The translations under genes and the position numbers were made by a program. This document shows, piece after piece, positions 55,222-64,000 of a DNA stretch of 64,000 nt (position 1 is its first letter; each line of letters opens with the position of its first letter). The stretch spans positions 806,001 to 870,000 of the forward strand of contig CAWUHX010000072.1 in the NCBI GenBank assembly GCA_963922205.1, given 5' to 3'. The stretch is from Romanomermis culicivorax. Its lineage: Eukaryota > Nematoda > Enoplea > Mermithida > Mermithidae. The notes below the pieces were generated by a model, which saw only the letters and a program-made list of their open reading frames with translations, was not told where the DNA came from and made no database searches.

Positions 55222-55457
55222 TCGACCTTGGACCTTTTTAACAATTTTACTCCACCGTTTTTTTTTGTTTTTCACGCTTTTCCTGTGTACGAAAGGACAG
55301 AAACTTAAGAAAATTAAGCATAAGTCTAAGCCTAAGCCTAAGCGAACTGAATGAAAGCAAAAAAAATGTTTACAATTACTCTCAGTGTACACAAAGAACA
55401 GGAAAAGCGTGAAAACAAAAAAAACGGTAGGGGTAAAATTGTTAAAAAGACCCTCGA
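55222..55457. mobile_element. 236-bp inverted-repeat element with a telomere-like core
   Basis: The left arm begins TCGACCTTGGACCTTTTTAA and includes TTTTCACGCTTTTCCTGTGTAC. The right arm mirrors it (GTACACAAAGAACAGGAAAAGCGTG...GACCCTCGA). The arms are about 65-70 bp. The centre holds the TAAGCC array at 55318-55344. It sits within the 55060-56256 element. Confidence 0.75.
55318..55344 (-). repeat. Short telomere-like array (TTAGGC on the minus strand)
   Basis: The plus strand reads AAGTCTAAGCCTAAGCCTAAGC. Read in reverse this is about three TTAGGC units, the nematode telomere repeat. It is too short to be a telomere and lies inside an inverted-repeat element. Confidence 0.6.
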
Positions 55458-56804
55458 CCTTTTCTCTGCAAGGCCACTTTTTGTCAACTTTATCGGAGTT
55501 TTCTGCATTCATTGCATTGCTTTTTGCTAATCTACATAATTTGAGACTTGTGAAATGAGCAACAAAAAACGAGGTGATAATTTTTCGGAGCTTGAAATTA
55601 TTTTTCTAATCAAATACGTCAAAAGTCGAAAGAATGTTTTCGAAAATAAAAAGACGGACATTTCGGATAATTGGACAAAAAAGTCGGTATGCGTCAGCAT
55701 TGAGAAAGAGTTCCTAAAAAATCCAAAATTTTGAATTGTTGAATTTGAAATTTTGGAATTTTCTAGTTCATTATGCAAATTTCTACTAATTCATATACTG
55801 TTGCTTTATTGAATCTATATCTTAGTTGGAAGTCAAAATCACTATACATTTCGAATGGATCTGATCTTCGAAAAAGAACTCGTGGAATGTTGTTTGCATG
55901 CTCGCTTTCCTCGTCCGAATTTTCCGAAAAAAATTGATGAAATCAATAACTTCCATAGTTATAGCACTATAAATCAGTCTTACTCCACCCAATACACCTG
56001 GCCGGTGCAGGGTTAGAAAAGGACATGAAAAACGATTTTTTAGTCCACTGTTTGCAGTGAAAAAAGATAATCCACTGATCACTCCGCTTTTTAATCCGTG
56101 AATTAACCTACTCCGCTTTCTGACATACCGATTTATTCTACTCTACTCTTCTCTTTACTCCTCTTTCTGGAATGCCAACTGGAGATAATCCACGAAATAA
56201 TCCACCGTTTACTCTACGGAGTAGGCTACTCCACCTTCTGGCTTACGGGCCTTGGTGTGCTGAAATACAAGTACACCTTTCAGGCCATTTCCCCGGAGTA
56301 CTAGTAGCATTAACGAGTTGGCCCGTCCTACCACAAGAATCAAATAAAGTTTACGTTTTCAATAGGCCACCTGTCGAATTCTGAATTTCGGGCTTTTTGG
56401 TTCCAGGCATCAGTTCTAGGCATTGATTTATGGAATATGAAGACAAACACTCGCTGTTGACAGGTTTCAGATTTCACATCATCACGTTGTAAAAATTCGA
56501 AAACCTGACTTTGCAGATGCTCACATCACCGGAATTCAATCACGCACAATATCCGTTTCGATGCGATGATTATATATATATATCAGCGCATTTTTAAAGA
56601 AATGATATATTACAGTATGCCGAAAATTATTTTCTACGATGCAAATGAAGCACGCACGAAATGAAGTAATAATAATGGCATAAGAAACGAAGGCACGTTC
56701 TATCATAGGAGTACATACATTTCACGATCTCGTGACTAAAGAAATGAGAGAAAAATCGGCTAAGTCGTTTTCAGAAATTCTTATGAAACGAATGAATGGG
56801 TGGG

Positions 56805-57776
56805 GTCGGTGCCAGATCAGCTACCTACTGCACATTGGCTGCCTAGTGCACATCCGCTACCATAGTCAGATCCGCTACCTAGTGCACATCCGCTAATTTC
56901 TGCTGACGTATATAACTAACACGTTAGAATTACTTTTTGCATTGAATAACGTAGGCAGGTGGGAGAATATACAGTATTGCATTTACAAATTATCAGGCTC
57001 ATTTAATTTTTTTACCAATTACGATTTTTTACCAATTGGATGACGCATGTATCGTGAAAATGATAAATCTCATTCTTTAAAACTTGAAAAACAAGCTAGT
57101 CTACCGATCCACATTTAGACCGGACTAAAGTCTGTATTAATGAAAGATTTTTTTGGCTGTCTAAATGTAGACCAGTCTATAGACTTTAGCCCGTTAGAAA
57201 AAGACTAGTAGAAACTGTGATCTTACTAACAGAATCAAATATTCGTAGATATAACTTACAAAATTAAGAAGGAACTTTTTGAAATATGCTTTTGAGCCGA
57301 ATCCACGTTTACTGAAAATAATCAGTCCTTGATCTACTCGTTAGTCGATAGATTTATTCAATAATTTTTTTTTAATTTTGAACTCAAAATGATGAAATAT
57401 TTGAAAAAGTTTTTGAAAAAATCAAAAAACACAACGAAAACGATATTTGCTGCACCAGAATTGCTACAGGTAAGGAATGACAAACGCCCGTCTAGACTTG
57501 ATGGTTCTGTCACTCGAGGTGTTTTGTGTGGTCACTTTGTTATGTAAATAAAAATTTTTCACTCATTAGGATGTGGTTACGTGGTCATTTTGATGATTTT
57601 CGGTAGAATCTTTGAAGTACGTTTTTTAAGCCATTCGTATTCCACTTTCTTTTATTCTTTTATCTTAGGAAAACCCTTATGAAAATAACAGAAAAATCTT
57701 TTTCACATTTTTTTGCTGTCTGGTAGCGGATGTGACTATGGTAGCGGTCGTGCAGTAGGTAGCGGATCTGACGACG
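56805..57776. mobile_element. GTAGCGGAT element, uninterrupted copy III (reverse)
   Basis: The left end carries CTAGTGCACATCCGCTACC and ATAGTCAGATCCGCTACC. The right end carries GGTAGCGGATGTGACTATGG and GTAGGTAGCGGATCTGA, so the ends are inverted arrays. The 0.97-kb body is the reverse complement of 7197-7830 and of 4093-4712. It includes GTCTAAATGTAGACCAGTCT, which also recurs near 59520-59640. Confidence 0.75.
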
Positions 57777-59139
57777 AGAGCTTAAAGATAATAAACGAAA
57801 AGTCTATCGGATTCACTATCGACGGAGAATTTAATATGGCTTAAATTTATTGGAACAAACATCTGCAAATGTGACATCATAATAGCCACATCATAATCGA
57901 CTGTCAGCAATCTGTTATCAATATGAAAATGCCAAAATACAAACAAATTAATGATCCTTGAACTTAATGATTTAGTGCCTAAAGCTTATCAAATAAACGG
58001 ACATGAATCTCAACGATGAAATTTTTACTTTTGCTCTAAAGGCAATCATATTAAACTTACAGCCACCTTACTTATAGGTAAATGCAGGAGAATGCTTGCG
58101 GGCACCGGCGAGATACAATATTCATGAGTTTGATATGGACATAATTAAAAATTCATTTGATCTAGGGAGCCAGTTAGACGATGAATGTTTTGCTAAAAAA
58201 TAAGTCATGTTTTTTATTTTTTCCAGTGCGCTATTAAACATTCAACATTGACTATGCACCAACATAGATGACGTACACTAATTAATCTTCCCCTAAAACA
58301 TAATCTCATGATTATAGAACTAATTCAAGAAATCAATTACTTTAAAGCTCGTTTTGGAAAAAAAGAATTATTGAACAACGAAAATGAGTTGGCACTACAG
58401 AGTACAGAACTAAGGTCAAAAAAATTAAGTTAGAGGAAAGTTGAAAAGAAAATCGTGAACTGATGCGTAAAAGTTATGAAAGACTAAGGTTGCGAGAATA
58501 ACGGCAAAAGAATGGGAAACAATAAAGAAAAGAACTTGGTATGGTTAGTCAATAATTATTCGGAAAAAAAGAAAAAAGTTCATAGAAAAAAGTATGTCCC
58601 CCCCCCGCGGAACATAATTTCACAATGTCTGCAATCTTTATGTTCCTCACAACAGGAAATGAGCATTCGCAAGCAAATAAAAAGTGGGAAAGTTTATACG
58701 TCGGCAGCCAGAAAAATCTAGTGCAGGTCAAATAAACTGGAAAAAAATTTAAGCTACACATAAGCCCGTCGAATATACAGGTTACACCATTTCGAATCGT
58801 GTTTTTGGATATATCACAGCGGGAGCTACGAACTGATACCTATTTTTTGCGTTTTGAGAGAAAAAATTGCTGATCACCTTGAAAGGTAACTATTTGAGTA
58901 ATACCTAAACCCCTCACGCCCTTGCGATTAAACTGACTTTTCACAGATATCACAGCTGCAGGTGTACAGAAAGTGATGATGCGCTGCAATGTTTCCCATC
59001 GTTCGGAAAAGGTCTATGATCCAGTTCGCCAGAAATTAAGCATAAAGTTTATACATAAAAGATAGAATCGTTGGACTTGCGCGATATACAAAGTCCCATG
59101 AATAGTGACAAGAAGCATCATATTCCAATACATACATGT
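57777..59139. other. Intergenic, nothing supported
   Basis: AT-rich DNA without a credible exon or clear repeat. The small open frames at 58512-58761 on both strands show no family likeness. Confidence 0.4.
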
Positions 59140-59283
59140 AACTGGGTCAAAGTGCCGTAGGAATCCTACCTCCAGAATGGGTCAAAGTGCCTAATCCTAC
59201 CTCCAGAATGGGTCAATCCTACCTCCAGAATGGGTCAAAGTGCCGTAGGAATCCTACCTCCAGAATGGGTAGCCATACGGCGA
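59140..59283 (+). repeat. Tandem array of AATCCTACCTCCAGAATGGG
   Basis: Four units of AATCCTACCTCCAGAATGGG with linkers GTCAAAGTGCC(GTAGG) of variable length follow a CATACATGTAACTGG end, and the array runs into AGCCATACGG. It seems to be an internally expanded copy of the CATACATGTA element family. Confidence 0.7.
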
Positions 59284-60143
59284 CCGTCAGTGGCCCACGA
59301 GGCAGATTTTCAGGTAGGGGTAAAGTTCAACGTTTTTGCGGGAGGGCTACGCAAATATCCACTAGAAGAGCCCATTTTATTAAAAATTACACCAAGTGAT
59401 TAGTTGAAGGTAATACCCCTCATACCATTCTCAATGTAGTTGTGTGGGGACCGTAACCCCCAAAATCGGTAAATTATATGGCTCTTAGGCATACATGTGA
59501 CGGGGCCCTGGGGCCGTATTCATAAAAGTCTGACCGGTCTATAGACCGAAACGGTATTCATAAAAAGTGGAAAGTCTAAAAAAGTCGGTCTGACCAAAAA
59601 TTTAGCCTGCTACCCTAGCGGGCTAAATGTATTTAGACCAAAATTTTTCATTGAAACGACTGGCTTTTTTTAAATTTGGGTTTTGAGGCGAGGAAGAGTT
59701 TTTCGATATATACGAAATCCCTTAGCTTTGTCTGATACAGAACTCATGCAAAGATTTCGTTTTGATAGTCGAGGTATATTGAACATTACTGGATTGGGTC
59801 GCTAGGATATTGAAAGTCCGATTCAGAGAAATCGAGCTATTCCATCGATTTTGCAAGTCTGTATTGCTATATGGTACTATTTCTGTGGGACATTTCAAAT
59901 GATAATCGGCGACAGAAAATATTAGCCAACCAGCAGCACGTCGAATTATTCCTAAAGTTACTGCTGCTTTTTTTATGCCATTTGCCACAGTACACAATTT
60001 TCCAACTGGAGATCGAATCCAAAAAGTGAAAGCTGATTTTCACTCAAAAGCTGATTTGCCTGGTAGGCATTCATGTTTGTCTCTAGAACATTGGAATATG
60101 GGAGGAAGAAGTTCGTCAGACATGCTTACTCTGCTGTTCTTAA

Positions 60144-60707
60144 ACAATTCAAAAAATAATTTTTGTCTAAAAAACGTATTCATGGCGTGAAGCCTAGACA
60201 AAGTTTTTGACCATTTTTTGTTCAAACATTGACATTTTCCAGTATTTTTCGGACCAAAAGTATGGGGGTCCCTATGACTACCATATGGCATAGCCATAGG
60301 ATTGGAAAATCTTGGAGAAGGGTCGCCCAATGGCTAGCCATATTACGGACAATTTCTGGGGGTCCTATAGCACTTCCCCCCAATTACGTATATGTTCGTA
60401 GGACGAGCCATGGGAAGCCCATCCATTTGGACTAAAAAAACCGAAAACTGACAATTTTTTGGCAGAAAATAATTATTTTCGAAAAAAATTTCAATTCCTT
60501 CAGCGCTTCGAGCAATAAGTACTAATTTTTATTATTTTAGGCAACAATTATTTCTTGAACCGTTTTTCGGACGTTTTCGGCGAAAAATTCGAAATTTTTG
60601 CTTTGGCGGACCCTATTCCTAACTTTGGACATCAATAACCCCACCCACAAAAAATCTCCTGACCTCTCAGACATAATAAGAGCTCCGATACATTACATGT
60701 ATATGCC
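60144..60707. mobile_element. Two hAT-type fragments head to head
   Basis: 60144-60392 is a reverse fragment of the 5352-5794 family (ACCAAAAGTATGGGGGTCCC, CACTTCCCCCCAATTACG). 60480-60707 is a forward fragment (TCAGCGCTTCGAGCAATAAG, GAGCTCCGATACATTACATG). The sequence 59487-59640 begins with a similar CATACATGTGACGGG end and continues with GTCTA..GACC words shared with the GTAGCGGAT elements. Confidence 0.6.
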
Positions 60708-60719
60708 TCAACAAATATG

Positions 60720-61462
60720 AATAAAAAGTTGATGTTTGCTATCCTAAGCTTCAAATTAATAGTAAGAAAAGAACAAGTACAGTGGGGAGGAACCACGAAC
60801 ATTCAAGAAGGATTAGCAAAAAGATGCGAGTTCAGAAATACTCAAAGAGATTAGAATGAGAACTGAGAATGCAATTTTATTCTTTCAGCATCCGAAATGA
60901 AGATAAAGCGACGTAGAGTGGCGAACATTTGATATTACGCAAGTTGATATTTCGTAGTAGGAATGATCTCATTGGGCAAAGGAATTACAGTACTCTTATA
61001 GATTCTAGCTACATCTAACGAAGATGAAGTACAACTGTAGCTTCTCAACATTAACTAAATTGACTCCAGACCAGTTATACAATACATTATCAGAATCAAT
61101 CAACATCTCTCACACATCATCAGCAAACCTCTGGGGTCGGCTCGAACGTTAGCTCTATAACTTCGTCAGAAATATCTCATCCTCTGTCTATTTTTAGCGG
61201 CACACCCATTAGCGCAGCCGCTAGATTTTCTTACTTGGTTTTAGAGATGTCCTGGTGCCACCTTTTTTTGCTGGTGCCAACCTTACATGATTTTTATGTT
61301 TGATTATGATTTTTTATATTACATATGAATTTTGTGTCCTTTTATCGTCATCGATTATCTTTCTATTAGCGAGTTTGGTACATAATATTGACTGTTTTAT
61401 TTTTCGCAAATTACATTCTTTAATTTAGTTTAGAAATAAATTCTGGAGGATGACTACTTCTA
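60720..61462. other. Intergenic, nothing supported
   Basis: AT-rich DNA. No exon, RNA gene or clear repeat is visible to me. Confidence 0.35.
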
Positions 61463-61801
61463 TACTCCATTTACTCTAAGATGATTGATGCAGTAATCCC
61501 CACGAAAGTAAATTCATTACCGAAAAAACTAGTAAGCTTATTATTGTAATCAACGAAAAAATCTTTTTTGTCAGTGAGCAGCAGACAGAACAGTCGAAAA
61601 ATATCCTCAATAACTTATTAAAGTAGAACTCGGGTATCAACGCAGTTCTGTGCAAATCAAAAGTGAATAGGCATAATGGTTTTTCAGTGGTTTTGGCACC
61701 TCTGATGCTTATGTAGAAATCAAGCATTTTTCTATAGTGTGACACGTAATGGGTAAACGCGTTGCCAATGTAACCATCGCCAAACACTGTTCAAAAAATA
61801 A

Positions 61802-61872
61802 TGCTCGACCGGGATTCGAACCCGGGTCTCTGTGACTATAGTGCAGCATTCTTCGGATTGAACTACCGAGCC
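61802..61872 (-). tRNA. tRNA-like sequence, copy 1
   Basis: The minus strand has a perfect T arm (CCGGG-TTCGAAT-CCCGG), an acceptor stem with six of seven pairs (GGCTCGG with TCGAGCA) and a D stem GTTC/GAAT. The anticodon stem has two mismatches around loop CTATAGT (ATA in anticodon position). A run of six T follows within 12 nt, fitting RNA polymerase III termination. The weak anticodon arm suggests a tRNA-derived repeat and not a working tRNA. Confidence 0.45.
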
Positions 61873-62071
61873 AGTGTTGCGATAGTTACGAAGGGGTGAT
61901 GTACGGCCGTGCGACACGTGACATTCCCCCCTTGAAAGAAGGACGACCTCGTCCGTTGAAGATGCAGGTTCTGCGGCCCACCAATCTGGGACCAATCCAA
62001 GCCTCACCATGACACGTAATGGGTAAACGCGTTGCCATCGTAACCATCGCCAAACACTGTTCGAAAAATAA

Positions 62072-62142
62072 TGCTCGACCGGGATTCGAACCTGGGTCTC
62101 TGTGACTATAGTGCAACGTTCTTCTGATTGAACTACCAAGTC
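62072..62142 (-). tRNA. tRNA-like sequence, copy 2
   Basis: This is the same structure, 270 bp further on. It has extra changes in the acceptor (GACTTGG) and T stem (CCAGG with CCCGG), so it is more decayed than copy 1. Confidence 0.35.
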
Positions 62143-62309
62143 AGTGTTGCGATAGTTACGAAGGGGTGATGTACGGCCATGCGACACGTGACAAGTGTAA
62201 GGTTTTCCGTCAAGTGAAAATTGTGTAACAAATTATACATTTTTTTGTTTCTGCTGCATCTATTATTATAAATAAAATGGGCCATAGTCACTCTGCTGTT
62301 ATATGAAAG

Positions 62310-63602
62310 TTTACTATTGTACTGAAGAAATTAGCCCAGGTGTTCAAGATATGCAGGGTTTTTGCACAGCAGCTTCAAGAAGCACTTGGCAGGCGACCCA
62401 TTTACTGCTAGTATGAAATATTTAGCCAAGTAAAAAGCAGCTGAAAAAGTAAGGTTCAAGCGGGGAAAAATACAAATAATGGCAATCGAACAATCTTAAG
62501 CCAAATTTCTGCTTGCGTGAGCGATGGCTCGAGCAACGGCCGCTCGTAAAATTGGCGAATCAGCAATAGGAGCTGGCACTTGGGCGGGGCAGCGCCATAT
62601 AGAGCTAGTATGAATGATGTGCGCGCTTGACGAGCTCCTGGAGCTGAGCCCACCAAAAAGTATTAACGGGTTCATATTTTCGTGGGAACTGGCTCATGCT
62701 TCAGCGCCTGCTCTTGCTCTCCAAATTAGAAAATGTTCTATTTTTTGGTCCCTGGAGGAAGCGCACACAGATGTTTTCTCATAAAATTTCTTTGTGATTT
62801 TTCTCACTTTTGGTCGGTTTGATGCACAGATCACAAATTTAACTCTTATTTTACTTTAAAACGGAAACTGCCTAAGCTGCTGCATTTTCAGAAAAAAATT
62901 TTCCATCATGTAACGTACCTGCTAACCCAGTACTGTAAATATATAGTGTACACTATGTGATAATCATTATTAAATATTATTTCATTTCGTAATTTATCGT
63001 CTCAAGGGTGTCTGGGATTCACACCCAAACATTCCTATAAAATTATGTGAAGTACTTTATTTTGATCCTTCCACACCCCGGTAGCCTCTATTGACCCAAT
63101 CAAGACGCCCCAATTAATTTGCACAACGTCAGCTGGTCCCCTAGAACCTACACTAAAATACACATTCCATGGCTACTGTAATTCCTCATAAAAATCGTGA
63201 ACACCTGCACACAGTAAAAAGTAAAAGCCCCGCCAGACAGTAGTCTCAAGTGCAATGGTAGCGATGGTCCCACAAAACATGTGTACACAGAAGAAATAGA
63301 TACTGAGGCGTGGACAGAAGCACAGAGGTGTGGCTAAGCCCACCCTAGGAAGCAAGCATAGGGAAGACACGAAAAGCATACAGTACTAGGAAAGCATTGG
63401 AAGGCGTGACCAAATTAGCGAGAATAACAAAGCGAGAAGCGGCGATTGGCGGAAGAAGATGGACAGAAGCAAGACCTCCCGCGACGCCCAGGGAGTGGCC
63501 ACAGAAGCCATATTTAAGGAGATGCAAGGCATGATTTAGTTAGTTCATGCAGAATCTTAGATTTTCCGAGTCCACACTTTTTTTTTATTTGCAAGTGATA
63601 TT
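62310..63602. other. No gene supported
   Basis: The base composition is less AT-rich than elsewhere, particularly 62500-62660 and 63060-63540. No frame has a recognisable family, and I find no terminal repeats. It may be unclassified repeat DNA. Confidence 0.35.
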
Positions 63603-63752
63603 TTATTCGAAAGCAGTTAAACCGAGTCCGTTCATTTGCAAGCCAGAGCATGCGTTTTCCTTTCCTTTATCGAGGACCGAAGCGACCGTCGATTGCCTTT
63701 TTATATTATTATTGTTACCGTATCCCGGGCCGTTGTCCACCATAGCGACCAT
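63603..63752 (-). CDS. Possible small coding exon with a KEN motif
   Basis: A minus-strand frame of 49 codons begins MVAMVDNGPGYGNNNNIK and includes RQSTVASVLDKGKENACSG, ending at TAA. The codon use looks coding and contrasts with the AT-rich flanks. Upstream in frame, an acceptor-like CCAGTTTTAG ends at about 63774, so this may be a last exon. A donor-like G|GTTTAAC near the end could instead make it a first exon. It contains RQST, a basophilic kinase-type site, and KEN, a possible APC/C degron. I do not recognise the protein. Confidence 0.35.
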   Translation of the reverse strand: MVAMVDNGPGYGNNNNIKRQSTVASVLDKGKENACSGLQMNGLGLTAFE

Positions 63753-63774
63753 TCGTTTTAGGATCAAGTAAAGT

Positions 63775-64000
63775 ATCTCTAAAACTGGTCGTTACAATCA
63801 AAAAGATCTGTTTTGGACTTGAAAAAAATTTATTTCGATTAAATAAAATCTTTTAAGGCTCACATGAAGTTTGCTTTTTGAAAAACCGGTCTTTTACGGG
63901 AAAAAAAGTTTTTCCGTTTACTGAAGGTGTTTTCCATTCTGAGAAATTTTTTCTAATATTTGGAGTACCCATTTCTGGCTTGAAAAATGTAAAAAGCTGA
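63775..64000. other. Window end, nothing supported
   Basis: AT-rich DNA after the small exon candidate. No feature is visible. Confidence 0.35.

Larger units (their letters stand above)
55060..56256. mobile_element. TAGGCC-type element, second copy
   Basis: The left part (ATACTCCAGGGAGTAGTCTAATCCG) matches 4063-4090, and 55090-55215 matches 4880-5000. The right part (about 55820-56256, ending CTGGCTTACGGGCC) matches about 6735-7196. The extreme left end is lost or diverged. It lacks the tandem arrays and the hAT-type insert of the first copy, which supports those being later insertions there. Confidence 0.6.
61741..62192. repeat. Direct duplication with 270-bp spacing
   Basis: 61741-61921 and 62011-62192 are nearly the same 181-182 bp, starting GACACGTAATGGGTAAACGC and ending GTGCGACACGTGACA. 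The 89 bp between them are not repeated. The duplication creates a 151-codon minus-strand open frame whose two halves repeat, which I do not read as a protein. Confidence 0.85.
61463..62296. repeat. CCATTTACTCTAAGATG inverted-repeat element enclosing tRNA-like units
   Basis: The left end ACTCCATTTACTCTAAGATG ATTGATGCAG is mirrored by CTGCATCTATTATTATAAAT AAAATGGGCCAT at the right. Ends of the same type occur at 43450-43830. The duplicated tRNA-like segments at 61741-62192 lie inside. Confidence 0.55.

Noticed and set aside
56568-56584. TATATATA run as a promoter
   Set aside because: It is a simple dinucleotide run with no gene downstream in either direction that could use it.
61732-62187. 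151-codon minus-strand frame with two repeated halves
   Set aside because: It follows exactly from the 270-bp-spaced duplication and runs through tRNA-like sequence. A protein is not needed to explain it.

Overview
The window is nuclear DNA of an AT-rich invertebrate animal. Genes are split into many small exons with GT...AG introns, coding exons are richer in CG-containing codons than their surroundings, and most of the sequence between and inside genes is decayed transposon DNA. The phylum cannot be fixed from the sequence. A short TTAGGC-like array recalls nematodes, but the 3' splice sites do not follow the uniform TTTCAG style of Caenorhabditis-type nematodes, and the splicing factor gene keeps 24 exons.

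Three protein genes can be read with confidence. (1) 10102-18064, plus strand: the C-terminal two thirds of an SNRK-type kinase (UBA-like segment and Ser/Asp-rich tail). No kinase-domain exon is seen in the 10 kb upstream. (2) 19943-30355, minus strand: a complete splicing factor 3B subunit 3 (SF3B3/SAP130) gene whose 24 phase-compatible exons give 1209 residues. (3) 35246-50523, minus strand: a complete rhodopsin-class peptide-type GPCR, five exons, 526 residues. SNRK and SF3B3 converge tail to tail. The GPCR lies upstream of SF3B3 on the same strand. Weaker coding candidates lie at 783-1310 (plus), 48132-48337 (plus, broken) and 63603-63752 (minus).

The rest is layered repeat DNA. The 3.5-7.8 kb stretch is a stack of nested elements. 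One 443-bp element there has perfect 11-bp terminal inverted repeats and a perfect 8-bp target duplication, as expected of hAT-type non-autonomous transposons. A relative sits in an SF3B3 intron with its own perfect 8-bp duplication. The 31.2-35.1 kb stretch holds a large foldback element with arms of about 0.6-0.8 kb, one arm interrupted by a 1-kb insertion. A family of about 240-bp inverted-repeat elements occurs at least six times, five of them in or just beside the GPCR gene. The 55-62 kb stretch carries second copies of several families, a telomere-like array inside a small inverted-repeat element, and a 270-bp-spaced duplication carrying tRNA-like sequences. A tRNA-like gene with anticodon GGT is at 3449-3521.

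No operon or pathway links the three genes. They look like unrelated neighbours in a repeat-inflated region.
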